Below are positions 17,416 to 25,800 of a DNA stretch of 64,000 nt, piece by piece (position 1 is the stretch's first letter; each line of letters begins with the position of its first letter). The translations under genes were made by a program, and so were the position numbers. The stretch comes from Cohnella herbarum (GTDB lineage Bacteria; Bacillota; Bacilli; Paenibacillales; Paenibacillaceae), in assembly GCF_012849095.1 (NCBI RefSeq), contig NZ_CP051680.1:620001-684000 (forward strand), written 5' to 3'. The notes below the pieces were generated by a model. That model had not been told where the DNA came from, ran no database searches, and worked only from the letters and a program-made list of their open reading frames with translations.

Positions 17416-17465
17416 AATCCCGCTCTAAATCCGCCAAATCCCGCGCTCTAAATCTACGAAATCTC
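17416..17465. repeat. Right-hand remnant of array A beyond the insertion sequence
   Basis: AAATCCCGCTCTAAATCCGCC and CGCTCTAAATCTACGAAAT continue the half-hairpin and linker motifs seen left of the insertion, showing the array once ran through this point. The following 160 bp to the next gene hold no feature I recognise. Confidence 0.75.
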
Positions 17466-17630
17466 CCCGCAAATGCACCTGCCGCATCCACCCCACCGCC
17501 TGGTTTGTTTCCTCTATCCCAAGGGTACCATATAAAGTTGGTACTATTTTTTTTGCGCCGATTTTCTAGAATGAAGATGAAATAGGGTTGATCACGCATG
17601 GATATCACTTAGCGGAAAAGAGGGACTTAG

Positions 17631-18353
17631 ATGGCATTCGAAGCATTTTCGCCGGCACACGGATTAGGGGTGGCGATAGCCGCGATATTCGTAATCGGGA
17701 TTATCGTCTTTCGCAAGAGATTGCGAGATACCGGATCTCGAGCTAACCGTAACGCGAGGTATGCGCTTGTGGCGATCCTCGTCGGCTGCGAGTTGTCTCT
17801 TCAAGCGTGGTACGGTATCACGAATAATTGGGGCCTGTACTCCCTGCCGTTCCAGCTATGCAGCATCATGATGTGGTTATCCGCGGTGCTGCTCCTGACC
17901 CGCAACCGTAAACTTTACGAAGTTACTTTTTTCCTCGGGATCATGGGCGCATTCCAAGCGCTCATAACGCCGAACTTGGATGTCTCTTATCCGCAATTCC
18001 GCTTTTTCCACTTCTTCATCGCTCATGGGGCAATCGTAGGTGCAAGCGTGTTCCTCACGGTCATCGAAGGCTATCGACCGACGGCGGCGTCGGTATTCCG
18101 AGCGCTCGGGTGGCTGCACGTGCTGGCGATCCCCGCCGCAATAACGAACGTCATGACCGGCAGCAACTTTATGTTCCTTGCCCGCAAGCCGGACACCGCT
18201 TCGATGCTGGACCTGCTTGCTCCGTGGCCGTGGTACCTTCTCCAATTGGAGCTTGTGGCGCTCATTTTATGCTTTTCGCTGCTCGGAATCGTAAGACTCG
18301 CAGATCGGTTATGGCGCGTACCTCATGCCCGGTACCCAAATTCGAATTCTTAA
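17631..18353 (+). CDS. TIGR02206-family (YwaF-like) integral membrane protein
   Basis: 240 residues with about six transmembrane helices. It matches the YwaF/TIGR02206 family pattern: an early GCELSLQAWYGI helix, the signature WGLYSLPFQLCSIMMWLSAVLL, then SYPQFRFFHFFIAHGAIV and a C-terminal PWPWYLLQLELVALI. The function of the family is unknown. GAGGG lies seven bases before the ATG. It is the first gene after the repeat/IS region and shows no clear operon partner. Confidence 0.85.
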   Translation: MAFEAFSPAHGLGVAIAAIFVIGIIVFRKRLRDTGSRANRNARYALVAILVGCELSLQAWYGITNNWGLYSLPFQLCSIMMWLSAVLLLTRNRKLYEVTFFLGIMGAFQALITPNLDVSYPQFRFFHFFIAHGAIVGASVFLTVIEGYRPTAASVFRALGWLHVLAIPAAITNVMTGSNFMFLARKPDTASMLDLLAPWPWYLLQLELVALILCFSLLGIVRLADRLWRVPHARYPNSNS

Positions 18354-18383
18354 GAGACTAACCTCTTAGGTATCAAGTTTAAA

Positions 18384-18560
18384 TCTCGAATGTATCTTGC
18401 ATGTCATTTGAATCTCGTAAGTATCACATTTAGATCTCTTTGGTATCTCGCCGGCATCAAGTTTTTATCAAATTCATTTCTCATCGAACAAGTTCGTATC
18501 TCATATCATCAAGTTCGTATCTCATGTCATCAAGTAAGTATCTCATCGGTATCGCGTCCT
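18384..18560 (+). repeat. Degenerate ~21-bp repeats (AAGTTCGTATCTCATRTCATC type)
   Basis: The 250-bp gap between two membrane-protein genes contains at least three tandem units near 18488-18545 and weaker copies of the GTATC/ATCTC motif upstream. The third base of each unit varies, and the peptide they could encode (VRISYHQ-VRISCHQ) lacks any ribosome site. Nothing else is seen in the gap. Confidence 0.6.
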
Positions 18561-18603
18561 TCAACTAAACCCAAACTCGAAATCATAGGAGGCTAATCGC
18601 ATT

Positions 18604-20196
18604 ATGGAGCTCATGATACGTAAACATTGGACATCGCTTCTCGGAGTCCTGTTCATCTTGGCCGCGTTCGTCACCTTATTCAAATATTCGATCGATCAAG
18701 GCTGGATCACCGACAGCATGAAAATCGGATTCGGTTTGCTAAGCGGCTCAGCGCTGTGCGTTGCAGGTTTAGCATTGGCCAATCGCAACAACAAATGGAT
18801 ATCCAGCGTGCAGATTATGATCGGGCTGGGAGCCTGTATCTTATATGCGACTTTTTCTTTCGCCGGAATTTACTACGGGTTATGGAGTCCGATGACGGTG
18901 TTGATCGGAATGGCCGCCGTCACGGCGGGAGTGTCGGTGTATGCTTACCGGTTCGATTCCAGGCTTCTAATGAACATCGCGCTTGCGGGAGGTTTGCTTT
19001 CCCCGTTGTTCATGCAGCCCGAGACGGATCAAGTATTTACTTTGTTCTTGTACTTATTCGTCCTTAATTCGGCGTTCTTCTTTCTGAGCATCGCGAAAAA
19101 ATGGAGCGAGCTGCGAATTCACGCGTTCTTCGGAACTTGGATCGTCTATGCGGTTTATTTCGTCCACTTCGTCCCGTCGACCGAGGGCTTGTGGAGCATG
19201 CCGTTCCGTTACGCGGTCGCCGCATTCGTTTTTTACCTCATCGGATTTCTTATCTCCTCTTGGATCAATAACCGTTGTTTCGACGGATGGAATCTTTACT
19301 TGAGTTTGGCGAACGGCGTCTTGTTCGGTTGCTGGTCGATAGTCATCCTTCACGGCGATCTGCACTATGCTTATATCCTTGCTTTGATCGGCATCGTCTA
19401 TATGGGCTCGGGCGCCGTAATCTATAAGCTTACTAAACAAGTTCAAACGGCTTCGGCGAGCCATGCGATCGGAGGGCTGCTCTTGCTCCTGATGGCCGCG
19501 TCCAATCTCGGAAGCGGGTTGGATGCGAAACCGATTATCAACGTATTCGTCTGGGGTGGAATCGCCGCAGCGCTTGCTATCGCAGGTCAGATCAAACGAT
19601 TGCCGGTTGCAAGCTTAATGTCTATCGCGATATGGCTAATCGTCGGTTGCTATTGGTTTGTCGTTACCTGGGAGACCCTGCGCGGAGAGTGGTTCGGTAC
19701 GTTTATCCCGTTCCTGAACTGGGGAGCGTTGGCTTGGATGCTGCTCGCCGCTATCGGCTTCTATTTCTCGGCGAAAGGCATCGTATTCGCAATGTCCGCC
19801 GCAAACGAAAAGTTGTTATCGAATCTATTCGCGCTGTTCGCTCATCTCATCGTCGGAGGATTGCTGACCGTGCAGATCGAGAATGTGTTTATCGTCTATT
19901 TCGACGATTCGACGGATCGGCTTCTCCAGTTGTCGCTCTCCGTGTCGTGGGGCATTTACGCAATGCTTCTGTTCCTATGGGGAGCTTATCGTCAACAAAT
20001 GCTGTTCCGTATTTTCGGCGCCATTGTTTTACTGATCGTGGCCAGCAAAGCGATCTTCATGGACCTGGACAGCGAAAATATGATCTACAAAGTCGTCGCG
20101 CTGCTTATCCTTGGAGGGATTAGCTTCCTCATCACATGGATTAACGGCAAATGGAAGAAGGAATTCGGGAGTCATCCGTCGAATCCGGAGTTGTGA
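18604..20196 (+). CDS. DUF2339-family polytopic membrane protein
   Basis: 530 residues with some 14-16 hydrophobic helices and almost no soluble part. The helix content and motifs such as NIALAGGLLSPLFMQ, ALIGIVYMGSGAVIYK and RIFGAIVLLIVASKAIFMDL match DUF2339, a family of large membrane proteins of unknown function. GGAGG stands eleven bases before ATG 18604. It lies alone between the repeat-bearing gap and the formate/nitrite transporter gene. No catalytic residues can be proposed. Confidence 0.82.
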   Translation: MELMIRKHWTSLLGVLFILAAFVTLFKYSIDQGWITDSMKIGFGLLSGSALCVAGLALANRNNKWISSVQIMIGLGACILYATFSFAGIYYGLWSPMTVLIGMAAVTAGVSVYAYRFDSRLLMNIALAGGLLSPLFMQPETDQVFTLFLYLFVLNSAFFFLSIAKKWSELRIHAFFGTWIVYAVYFVHFVPSTEGLWSMPFRYAVAAFVFYLIGFLISSWINNRCFDGWNLYLSLANGVLFGCWSIVILHGDLHYAYILALIGIVYMGSGAVIYKLTKQVQTASASHAIGGLLLLLMAASNLGSGLDAKPIINVFVWGGIAAALAIAGQIKRLPVASLMSIAIWLIVGCYWFVVTWETLRGEWFGTFIPFLNWGALAWMLLAAIGFYFSAKGIVFAMSAANEKLLSNLFALFAHLIVGGLLTVQIENVFIVYFDDSTDRLLQLSLSVSWGIYAMLLFLWGAYRQQMLFRIFGAIVLLIVASKAIFMDLDSENMIYKVVALLILGGISFLITWINGKWKKEFGSHPSNPEL

Positions 20197-20289
20197 CCAA
20201 TCTCACAGTTTTAATTCCGTCAATCTGATACAGTCAATCCATCGCATCCATCTCAATCGAGAAGATAGGAACGTTGAGGGGGGAGTTGT

Positions 20290-21069
20290 ATGGAGAGGGA
20301 AGCATTATTGAAAGTCGAACAGCTCGCCTTAAAAAAAGTAAAAGTATACAAAGACAGCCGATTGCGGTATCTTGCGCGCGCTATGTTGGCGAGCATGTTC
20401 ATCGGTTTCGGGGTTATCGTCGCCTTCAAGACAGGGAGCTTTTTTTACGCGGAACATTCGCCACTAACTTATCCGATGGCCGCTATTACTTTCGGAGCCG
20501 CGATCATCTTGATCTCTTACGGCGGCGGAGATCTATTTACGGGAAACACGTTCTATTTCACCTATGCCGCGTTACGCCGGAAAATAAAAGCCGGCATGGC
20601 GGCGAATCTCTGTACGTGGACTTACGCGGGTAACGTCTTGGGCGCCGGGGTGTTCGCTTTTCTCATCTATACGACCGGACTGTTCGACGACTCTTCCGTT
20701 AACGGTTTTCTGCTTAGCGTGGTCGAGAAGAAGATGCACACGCCGATGGTGGAATTATTTTTCCGGGGAATTCTGTGTAATTGGCTCGTCTGTCTGGCTT
20801 TCTTCGTTCCCATGTCGATGAAGAGCGACGGCGCCAAAATGTTCGCCATGATGCTATTCGTGTTCTGCTTCTTCATCTCGGGGTATGAGCATAGCATCGC
20901 AAACTTATGTACGTTCGCCATCGCGCTAGTACTTGACCATCCGGGAACGATTTCTTTAGGCGGAGTTTTGCACAATCTCATTCCCGTTACGTTAGGTAAC
21001 ATAGTCGGTGGCGCTTTGCTAATGGGATTTATGTACGATTATGTGAATAAGCCTTTTATGGAAGATTAG
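20290..21069 (+). CDS. Formate/nitrite transporter (FNT) family protein
   Basis: 259 residues, six transmembrane helices with FNT signatures: MLASMFIGFGV, LISYGGGDLFTGN, the ILCNWLVCLAF segment, GYEHSIANLCTF and LGNIVGGALLMG. FNT channels move formate, nitrite or related small anions across the membrane. A strong GGGGGGAG precedes the ATG by four bases. The gene is directly followed by lactate dehydrogenase, so it may handle a fermentation anion such as formate or lactate; which one cannot be read from sequence. Confidence 0.9.
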   Translation: MEREALLKVEQLALKKVKVYKDSRLRYLARAMLASMFIGFGVIVAFKTGSFFYAEHSPLTYPMAAITFGAAIILISYGGGDLFTGNTFYFTYAALRRKIKAGMAANLCTWTYAGNVLGAGVFAFLIYTTGLFDDSSVNGFLLSVVEKKMHTPMVELFFRGILCNWLVCLAFFVPMSMKSDGAKMFAMMLFVFCFFISGYEHSIANLCTFAIALVLDHPGTISLGGVLHNLIPVTLGNIVGGALLMGFMYDYVNKPFMED

Positions 21070-21090
21070 ACCAATTGGAGCGTGTTGAAA

Positions 21091-22007
21091 ATGGCTAATA
21101 AAACAAGAATCGTCATCATCGGAGCGGGAGCGGTTGGTTCGACGACAGCGTATACGTTGCTGCTTAGAAATCGGGTAGACGAACTGGTACTGATCGACTC
21201 CAATCATAAGAAAGCGGTCGGGGATGCGCTGGACATGAATCACGGCATGCCTTTCTTGGGGGAGCGAAGCTGTGGGCAGGCACTTACGAGGATTGCCGGG
21301 ATGCCGATATTATCGTCATTACGGCCGGAGCCGCGCAGAGAGAAGGGGAAACCCGGGTCGATCTGCTTAAACGGAACGCGGCTATATTCGATAGCATTAT
21401 AACGGAAGTGCTGAAGCATAATTCGCATGGCATTCTATTGATCGCTTCCAATCCCGTCGACATCATGAGTTATTTTTCCTGGCGCAAATCGCAATGGCCC
21501 GTCAATCGGGTAATCGGATCCGGTACGTTGCTCGACAGCGCGCGCTTCCGTTATTTGATCGGAGATAAGTTGCAGATCGATCCGCGTAGCGTTCATGCTC
21601 ATATTGTAGGGGAACACGGCGATTCGGAGCTGCCTCTGTGGAGTTTGGCGAACGTAGCGGGAGCGCAATTGCAATTGGAGGACGACGATAAAGAGGATAT
21701 TTTTACGAATACCCGCGATGCGGCTTATCAGATCATCAGTGCCAAAGGAGCGACATATTACGCGATCGCTCTAGCGCTTGACCGGATCTGTACCGCGATT
21801 TTACGGGACGAAGGCGCCGTATTGAACGTCTCTACTTTGTTGGATGATTATCACGGCATATCGGATGTGTTCCTCGGCGTGCCTTGCATCGTCGATCGTC
21901 AGGGCGTGAGGGAAGTCATGAAAATTCATCTTTCCGACGACGAGAGGGTACTGCTGCATCGTTCCGCGGATAAACTTAAAGGATTGATCTCTTCAATCGC
22001 GGAGTAG
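21091..22007 (+). pseudogene. ldh: L-lactate dehydrogenase, frame broken by one base
   Basis: The first frame encodes MANKTRIVIIGAGAVGSTTA and runs to GMPFLG; the other frame continues with AKLWAGTYEDCRDADIIVIT to the normal C-terminus. Inserting one G in the GGGGG run at 21258-21262 joins both into about 305 residues, the usual length. The joined protein has the NAD-binding GAGAVG, the lactate-specific glutamine in AGAAQREGETR and the catalytic histidine in VGEHGDSE. It reduces pyruvate to L-lactate with NADH. All active-site residues are intact, so the break is more likely a sequence error than decay. GGAG lies 11 bases before ATG 21091. Confidence 0.85.
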
Positions 22008-22111
22008 TGGCAAAATTGTTAATTTATCTATCCTAAGAGGAAATAAAATTGTACAATGAGGGTGTTTTAGCGCCGCAATGAACAATTGAACCGATTAAGG
22101 GAGAAGAGACG

Positions 22112-22768
22112 ATGTTGCTGCATAAGGGTCAGAAGCTATTATTCATCGGGGATTCGATCACGGATTGCGACCGGGCGAAGCCGGCGGGCGAAGGACTGTT
22201 CGGAGCATTAGGAAAAGGCTATGTTTCCATAGTGGATGCTATGCTGCAAGCGGTGTATCCGGAGCTTGGCATTCGCGTAGTCAATCAAGGGATCAGCGGG
22301 AACAACGTGGTCGATCTGCAGACAAGATGGCAGGAAGACGTACTCGACCACAATCCGGATTGGCTGTCGATCATGATAGGTACGAACGACGTATGGCGCC
22401 AATACGACACCCCGTTCATTAAAGAATGGCATGTCTATGCCGATAAATACGAAACGACTCTCCGTTCCTTGGTCGAACGCACGAAGCCGAAAGTGGGCAA
22501 CTTAGTACTGATGACGCCTTTTTACTTGGAAAGCAACGAGCAGGATGCGATGCGCCGCACGATGGACGAGTACGGGGCGATCGTGAAGAAGATCGCGCAG
22601 GAAACGGGAACGCTGTTCATTGATACGCAGGCTGCGTTTAACGTCGTGCTCAAGGAGCTATACGCCGCTACGCTGGCTTGGGACCGAGTTCATCCGACGC
22701 AAACGGGTCATGTCGTTCTAGCCAGAGCGTTCTTAAATAAAGTCGGGTTTGAGTGGAATAGAAGTTAA
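22112..22768 (+). CDS. SGNH/GDSL-type hydrolase (esterase)
   Basis: 218 residues with the four SGNH blocks: FIGDSITD (S15 nucleophile), GISGNNVVDL, GTND (N92) and WDRVHPTQ (D191 and H194). The fold cleaves esters, commonly acetyl groups on sugars or polysaccharides. No signal peptide is seen. GGGAG stands upstream of the ATG. The 104 bp after the lactate dehydrogenase gene contain ATTGTACAAT, which includes a -10-like TACAAT, but no matching -35. A terminator shared with the convergent gene follows. Confidence 0.87.
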   Translation: MLLHKGQKLLFIGDSITDCDRAKPAGEGLFGALGKGYVSIVDAMLQAVYPELGIRVVNQGISGNNVVDLQTRWQEDVLDHNPDWLSIMIGTNDVWRQYDTPFIKEWHVYADKYETTLRSLVERTKPKVGNLVLMTPFYLESNEQDAMRRTMDEYGAIVKKIAQETGTLFIDTQAAFNVVLKELYAATLAWDRVHPTQTGHVVLARAFLNKVGFEWNRS

Positions 22769-22784
22769 GAGGTTAGCAGAGAGG

Positions 22785-22824
22785 GAAACCGCCGCTACTC
22801 GCGTCATGCGAGGGAGGCGGTTTC
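22785..22824. terminator. Bidirectional terminator between the SGNH gene and the convergent small gene
   Basis: GAAACCGCC pairs with GGCGGTTTC, with a second small hairpin (CTCGCGTCATGCGAG) in the loop; TATT follows on one side and CCCTC on the other. Confidence 0.7.
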
Positions 22825-23129
22825 TATTCGTGCAACCGGAATCTCTCCAGCTGCAAGGTTAGATTTTCTTTCTTGAGAATTTCCCTTTGCTTAGACCCCA
22901 TGAGATCAAAATGGGGAAACGGCGGACGGTTGTGGATATATTTCGGATTGAGTCCGTTGGCTATGCACCATTCTTTTAAGCGTTCCATATTCGCGTTGCC
23001 GACTTTCGTCACTGTGTTAAATTGCGGAAATCGGGCATCGAACCAGTAGTGGGTCAAGAAGGCGGTTTCTCCTCTCGCGACGGATGCCTTCCACGCATTC
23101 AGTTCCTCTCTTTTAATGCCGAAAGCCAT
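22824..23129 (-). CDS. Small conserved hypothetical protein, YneQ-like
   Basis: 101 residues starting MAFGIKREELNAWK, with FLTHYWFDARFPQFNTVTKVGN and PFPHFDLMGSKQREILKKE. This resembles, from memory, B. subtilis YneQ; the family's function is unknown. The frame extends 40 codons further upstream, but AAAGGAT just before the ATG at 23129 and the family N-terminus set this start. It is soluble with no signal peptide and is divergent from the AEC transporter gene. Confidence 0.8.
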   Translation of the reverse strand: MAFGIKREELNAWKASVARGETAFLTHYWFDARFPQFNTVTKVGNANMERLKEWCIANGLNPKYIHNRPPFPHFDLMGSKQREILKKENLTLQLERFRLHE

Positions 23130-23231
23130 TGTACGCCATCCTTTGCAAGTGAAATACGTGATGCGATAGGGATAGTATAGCACGAATATAAAGGTTTGAC
23201 GGTTTACGGAATGGGGAGCATAATAGACCGC

Positions 23232-24158
23232 ATGGACATTTTCATACATATACTCACGAACAACGTACTTCCGTTATCGCTTGTTATCGGACTGGGAATT
23301 CTCCTGCACCGCATTTTTACGCTGGATATTAAGACGCTTTCCAAATTGAATTTTTATTTGTTTTCTCCCGCGATCATGTTCGAGCTGCTGTACGGAACCG
23401 CGATATCGGTGCAGCTGTTCGGGCAAGTGTTGCTCTTCTTCGTCGTGTTCATGTTGGCGCAGTACGGCTTGCTGGAAGCGGTCGTAAGATTGCGCAAATA
23501 CGACGGCGGCATGAGAGCGGCGATGAGAAATAGCGTGCTTTTCTACAATAGCGCCAATTACGGGATCCCGATCAATCAACTTGCATTCGCGGGTAATCCA
23601 TACACGTTGTCGGTTCAGATTATTATCATGATGATGCAATCGCTAATTCCGAATACGTACGGCATCTACAGCGTAAATGCGCACAAAGCCGATTGGCGTG
23701 AAATCCGCAAGGCGATCTTATCGATGCCGGTCATTTACGTCATTCCGATTGCCTTGATGCTGCGCGGATTTCACGTTCCTTTACCCGAATTCCTGAATAT
23801 ATCGGTCGGCTACTTGTCGAGCGCTTTTATCGGGATGGCGTTATTTACGCTCGGCGTCCAACTCGGGAGCATGAAAGGCGGGCTCAGTCGCAAGCTTGCG
23901 CTTGATGTCGGCATCGCCTCGGCGCTGCGTTTGTTGGTCGGCCCGTTGCTGGCTTGGGGCGTCGTCGTAATCTTCGACGTGGAGAAGCTCGTGGCAGCGG
24001 CGCTTATCGTCTCGTCGGCCGTACCGACCTCGTTATCCAGTGTGCTGCTTGCCGTGGAGTTCGACAACGAGAAGGATTTTGCGTCCCAGTCGGTGCTCGT
24101 ATCGACAGCGCTAAGCATTATAACGGTTACCGTTGTCATTTATTTACTTCGGGTGTGA
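23232..24158 (+). CDS. AEC (auxin efflux carrier) family permease
   Basis: About 308 residues and ten transmembrane helices in two five-helix halves. Family marks include NFYLFSPAIMFELLYG, the NSANYGIPINQLAF segment and the C-terminal SSAVPTSLSSVLLAVEFDNEKDFASQSVLVSTALSI pattern. AEC carriers export or take up organic anions such as malate in bacteria. Earlier in-frame starts (23196, 23214) exist; ATG 23232 begins right at the first helix and has GGGGAG 13 bases upstream. The substrate is unknown. Confidence 0.85.
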   Translation: MDIFIHILTNNVLPLSLVIGLGILLHRIFTLDIKTLSKLNFYLFSPAIMFELLYGTAISVQLFGQVLLFFVVFMLAQYGLLEAVVRLRKYDGGMRAAMRNSVLFYNSANYGIPINQLAFAGNPYTLSVQIIIMMMQSLIPNTYGIYSVNAHKADWREIRKAILSMPVIYVIPIALMLRGFHVPLPEFLNISVGYLSSAFIGMALFTLGVQLGSMKGGLSRKLALDVGIASALRLLVGPLLAWGVVVIFDVEKLVAAALIVSSAVPTSLSSVLLAVEFDNEKDFASQSVLVSTALSIITVTVVIYLLRV

Positions 24159-24176
24159 AATACGGAATCGTGGATC

Positions 24177-24204
24177 GGCCGTCCCTTAGGGGGCGGTTTT
24201 TTTC
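24177..24204 (+). terminator. Rho-independent terminator after the AEC gene
   Basis: CCGTCCC pairs with GGGGCGG (one G-U) around TTAG, followed by seven T. Confidence 0.8.
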
Positions 24205-24226
24205 GAATTGTTGCGAAAATGGTTAG

Positions 24227-24493
24227 TCACTCGAAATAATCGAACAACTCTCCGTCGTCGCGCCAAACCTGCAAGAATTACTCGAAATAATCGAGCAATT
24301 CCCCGTCAGGGCACCAAATCAGCCAGAATTACTCGAAATAATCGAGCAATTCCTCGCTGTAGCACCAAACTCGCCCGAATTACTCGAAATAATCGAACAA
24401 CTCCCCGCCACGGAAACAAAACAACGAGAATTACTCGAAATAATCGAGCAATTCCCCGACTTAGCACCAAGCCAGCGGGAATTACTTAAATAA
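24227..24493. repeat. Array B: five 51-bp hairpin repeats
   Basis: The 500-bp gap between AEC and Gfo/Idh genes is mostly this array. CTCGAAATAATCGA recurs at 24230, 24281, 24332, 24383 and 24434, exactly 51 bp apart, with a truncated sixth unit. Each unit is a 27-base hairpin (GAATTACTCGA, loop AATAA, TCGAGCAATTC, one A/C mismatch) plus a 24-base variable linker. One frame is open for 88 codons as a 17-residue repeat (ELLEIIEQFPVRAPNQP type) but has no start codon and follows a TAG, so I do not call a gene. The sequence is unrelated to array A. Confidence 0.85.
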
Positions 24494-24548
24494 TGTCTGC
24501 GATGAGCAATAAAGAGCCTGATATTCAACAACGGCAGTTAAAGTAGAC

Positions 24549-24605
24549 TCACAGTTAAATGATCTTCCAAAATCACGCCTAAGAGTGAAGTTCATTCACA
24601 GTTAA
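24549..24605 (+). promoter_or_regulatory. Direct repeats TCACAGTTAA with -10-like element upstream of the Gfo/Idh operon
   Basis: TCACAGTTAA occurs at 24549-24558 and 24596-24605, each followed by an ATGAT-like sequence, 47 bp apart. A TACAAT -10-like hexamer follows at about 24612. The pair may bind a regulator such as the AraC protein encoded in the operon; this is inference. Confidence 0.4.
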
Positions 24606-24659
24606 CAATGATACAATGGCAACAGGAGCAAAAATTGCGCAGAAAGAGGCGAGTACCTG

Positions 24660-25784
24660 TTGGATATCGTTAGAATCGGTATTGTCGGCTTAGGGAACAT
24701 GGGGACGGGGCATGCGAAGTATTTGATTGAAGGTCAAGTAAGTGGAGCGGTTTTGGCGGCGGTAAGCGATATTAGCCCGGACCGTCTGAAGCTTGCGAAG
24801 GAGCAATGGGGAGATGCCGTCAGGACCTTCGATACTCCGGAAGCGATGTTCAGCTCAGGCGCCGTTGATGGCGTACTGTTGTGCACTCCTCACTATGATC
24901 ATCCGAAACAGGCGATCGAAGCTTTCTCGCACGGACTTCACGTGCTCGTCGAGAAGCCGGCGGGCGTCTATACCCGGCAGGTGCGGGAAATGAACGAAGC
25001 TGCGGCGGCTAGCGGCAAAGTATACGGAATCATGTACAACCAGCGGACGAACCCGTTGTACATGAAGTTGCGGGAGCTGATCTCGTCCGGAGAGCTTGGG
25101 GAGATTAGGCGCATGAATTGGATTATTACGAATTGGTACCGCTCACAAGCGTACTATAATTCGGGAGGATGGAGAGCGACGTGGGCAGGAGAAGGCGGAG
25201 GGGTGCTCATCAATCAGGATCCGCATCAGCTGGATTTGTGGCAGTGGGCGACCGGACTTATGCCGACGCGGATTCGCGCTTTCTGTTCGTTCGGCAAGCA
25301 CCGCAATATCGAAGTGGAGAACGATGTGACCGCATATGCGGAATACGAGAACGGAGCGACGGGGGTTTTCGTCACTTCGACTCATGAATGTCCGGGTACG
25401 AACCGATTTGAGATTTCGGGAGATCGCGGCAAAATCGTCATAGAGGACGAGAAGATGACGTTCTGGCGTCTGCGGCAGAAGGAGTCGGAATTTAACGAAA
25501 GCAACACGATTCCGTTCGCGCAGCCGGAAGCGTGGAAATGCGAGATTCCGGTGGCGTCGGGCGGAGCTCAGCATTTGGAAATTACGCGGGATTGGACGAA
25601 AGCGATCCTGCACGGAACGCCATTGCTGGCTCCGGGAGAAGACGGAATCAAAGGATTGACGATTTCCAACGCGATGTTGTTGTCCACCTGGACGGATACC
25701 TGGGTAGATCTCCCGATCGACGAAGATTTATTTTACGAGAAACTGCAAGAGCAAATCGCGTTATCGGCCAATTCCAGCAGATAA
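24660..25784 (+). CDS. Gfo/Idh/MocA-family oxidoreductase
   Basis: 374 residues. The Rossmann part is IVRIGIVGLGNMGTGHAKYL, with VSDISPD; EKPAGVYT near residue 100 carries the catalytic lysine; GGGVLINQDPHQLDLWQW supplies the C-terminal histidine motif. It should oxidise a sugar, polyol or sugar acid with NAD(P). The start is TTG with GAGGCG upstream. It heads a string of same-strand genes (second Gfo/Idh, sugar isomerase, AraC, SDR, mannonate dehydratase, aldolase), implying use in sugar-acid or keto-sugar catabolism. Confidence 0.88.
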   Translation: MDIVRIGIVGLGNMGTGHAKYLIEGQVSGAVLAAVSDISPDRLKLAKEQWGDAVRTFDTPEAMFSSGAVDGVLLCTPHYDHPKQAIEAFSHGLHVLVEKPAGVYTRQVREMNEAAAASGKVYGIMYNQRTNPLYMKLRELISSGELGEIRRMNWIITNWYRSQAYYNSGGWRATWAGEGGGVLINQDPHQLDLWQWATGLMPTRIRAFCSFGKHRNIEVENDVTAYAEYENGATGVFVTSTHECPGTNRFEISGDRGKIVIEDEKMTFWRLRQKESEFNESNTIPFAQPEAWKCEIPVASGGAQHLEITRDWTKAILHGTPLLAPGEDGIKGLTISNAMLLSTWTDTWVDLPIDEDLFYEKLQEQIALSANSSR

Positions 25785-25800
25785 GATAAGGAGAATGACG

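Noticed and set aside
15526..17465. CRISPR array
   Set aside because: Units are 51 bp with similar, not unique, linkers, the hairpin is longer than CRISPR repeats, and no cas genes are present.
18390..18596. Short plus-strand frame before the DUF2339 gene
   Set aside because: Built from the 21-bp repeats (VRISYHQ, VRISCHQ), without a ribosome site.
24208..24489. Plus-strand frame ARITRNNRAIPR repeats, 93 codons
   Set aside because: By-product of the 51-bp array B; no ribosome site, three frames are open, and the sequence is low-complexity.
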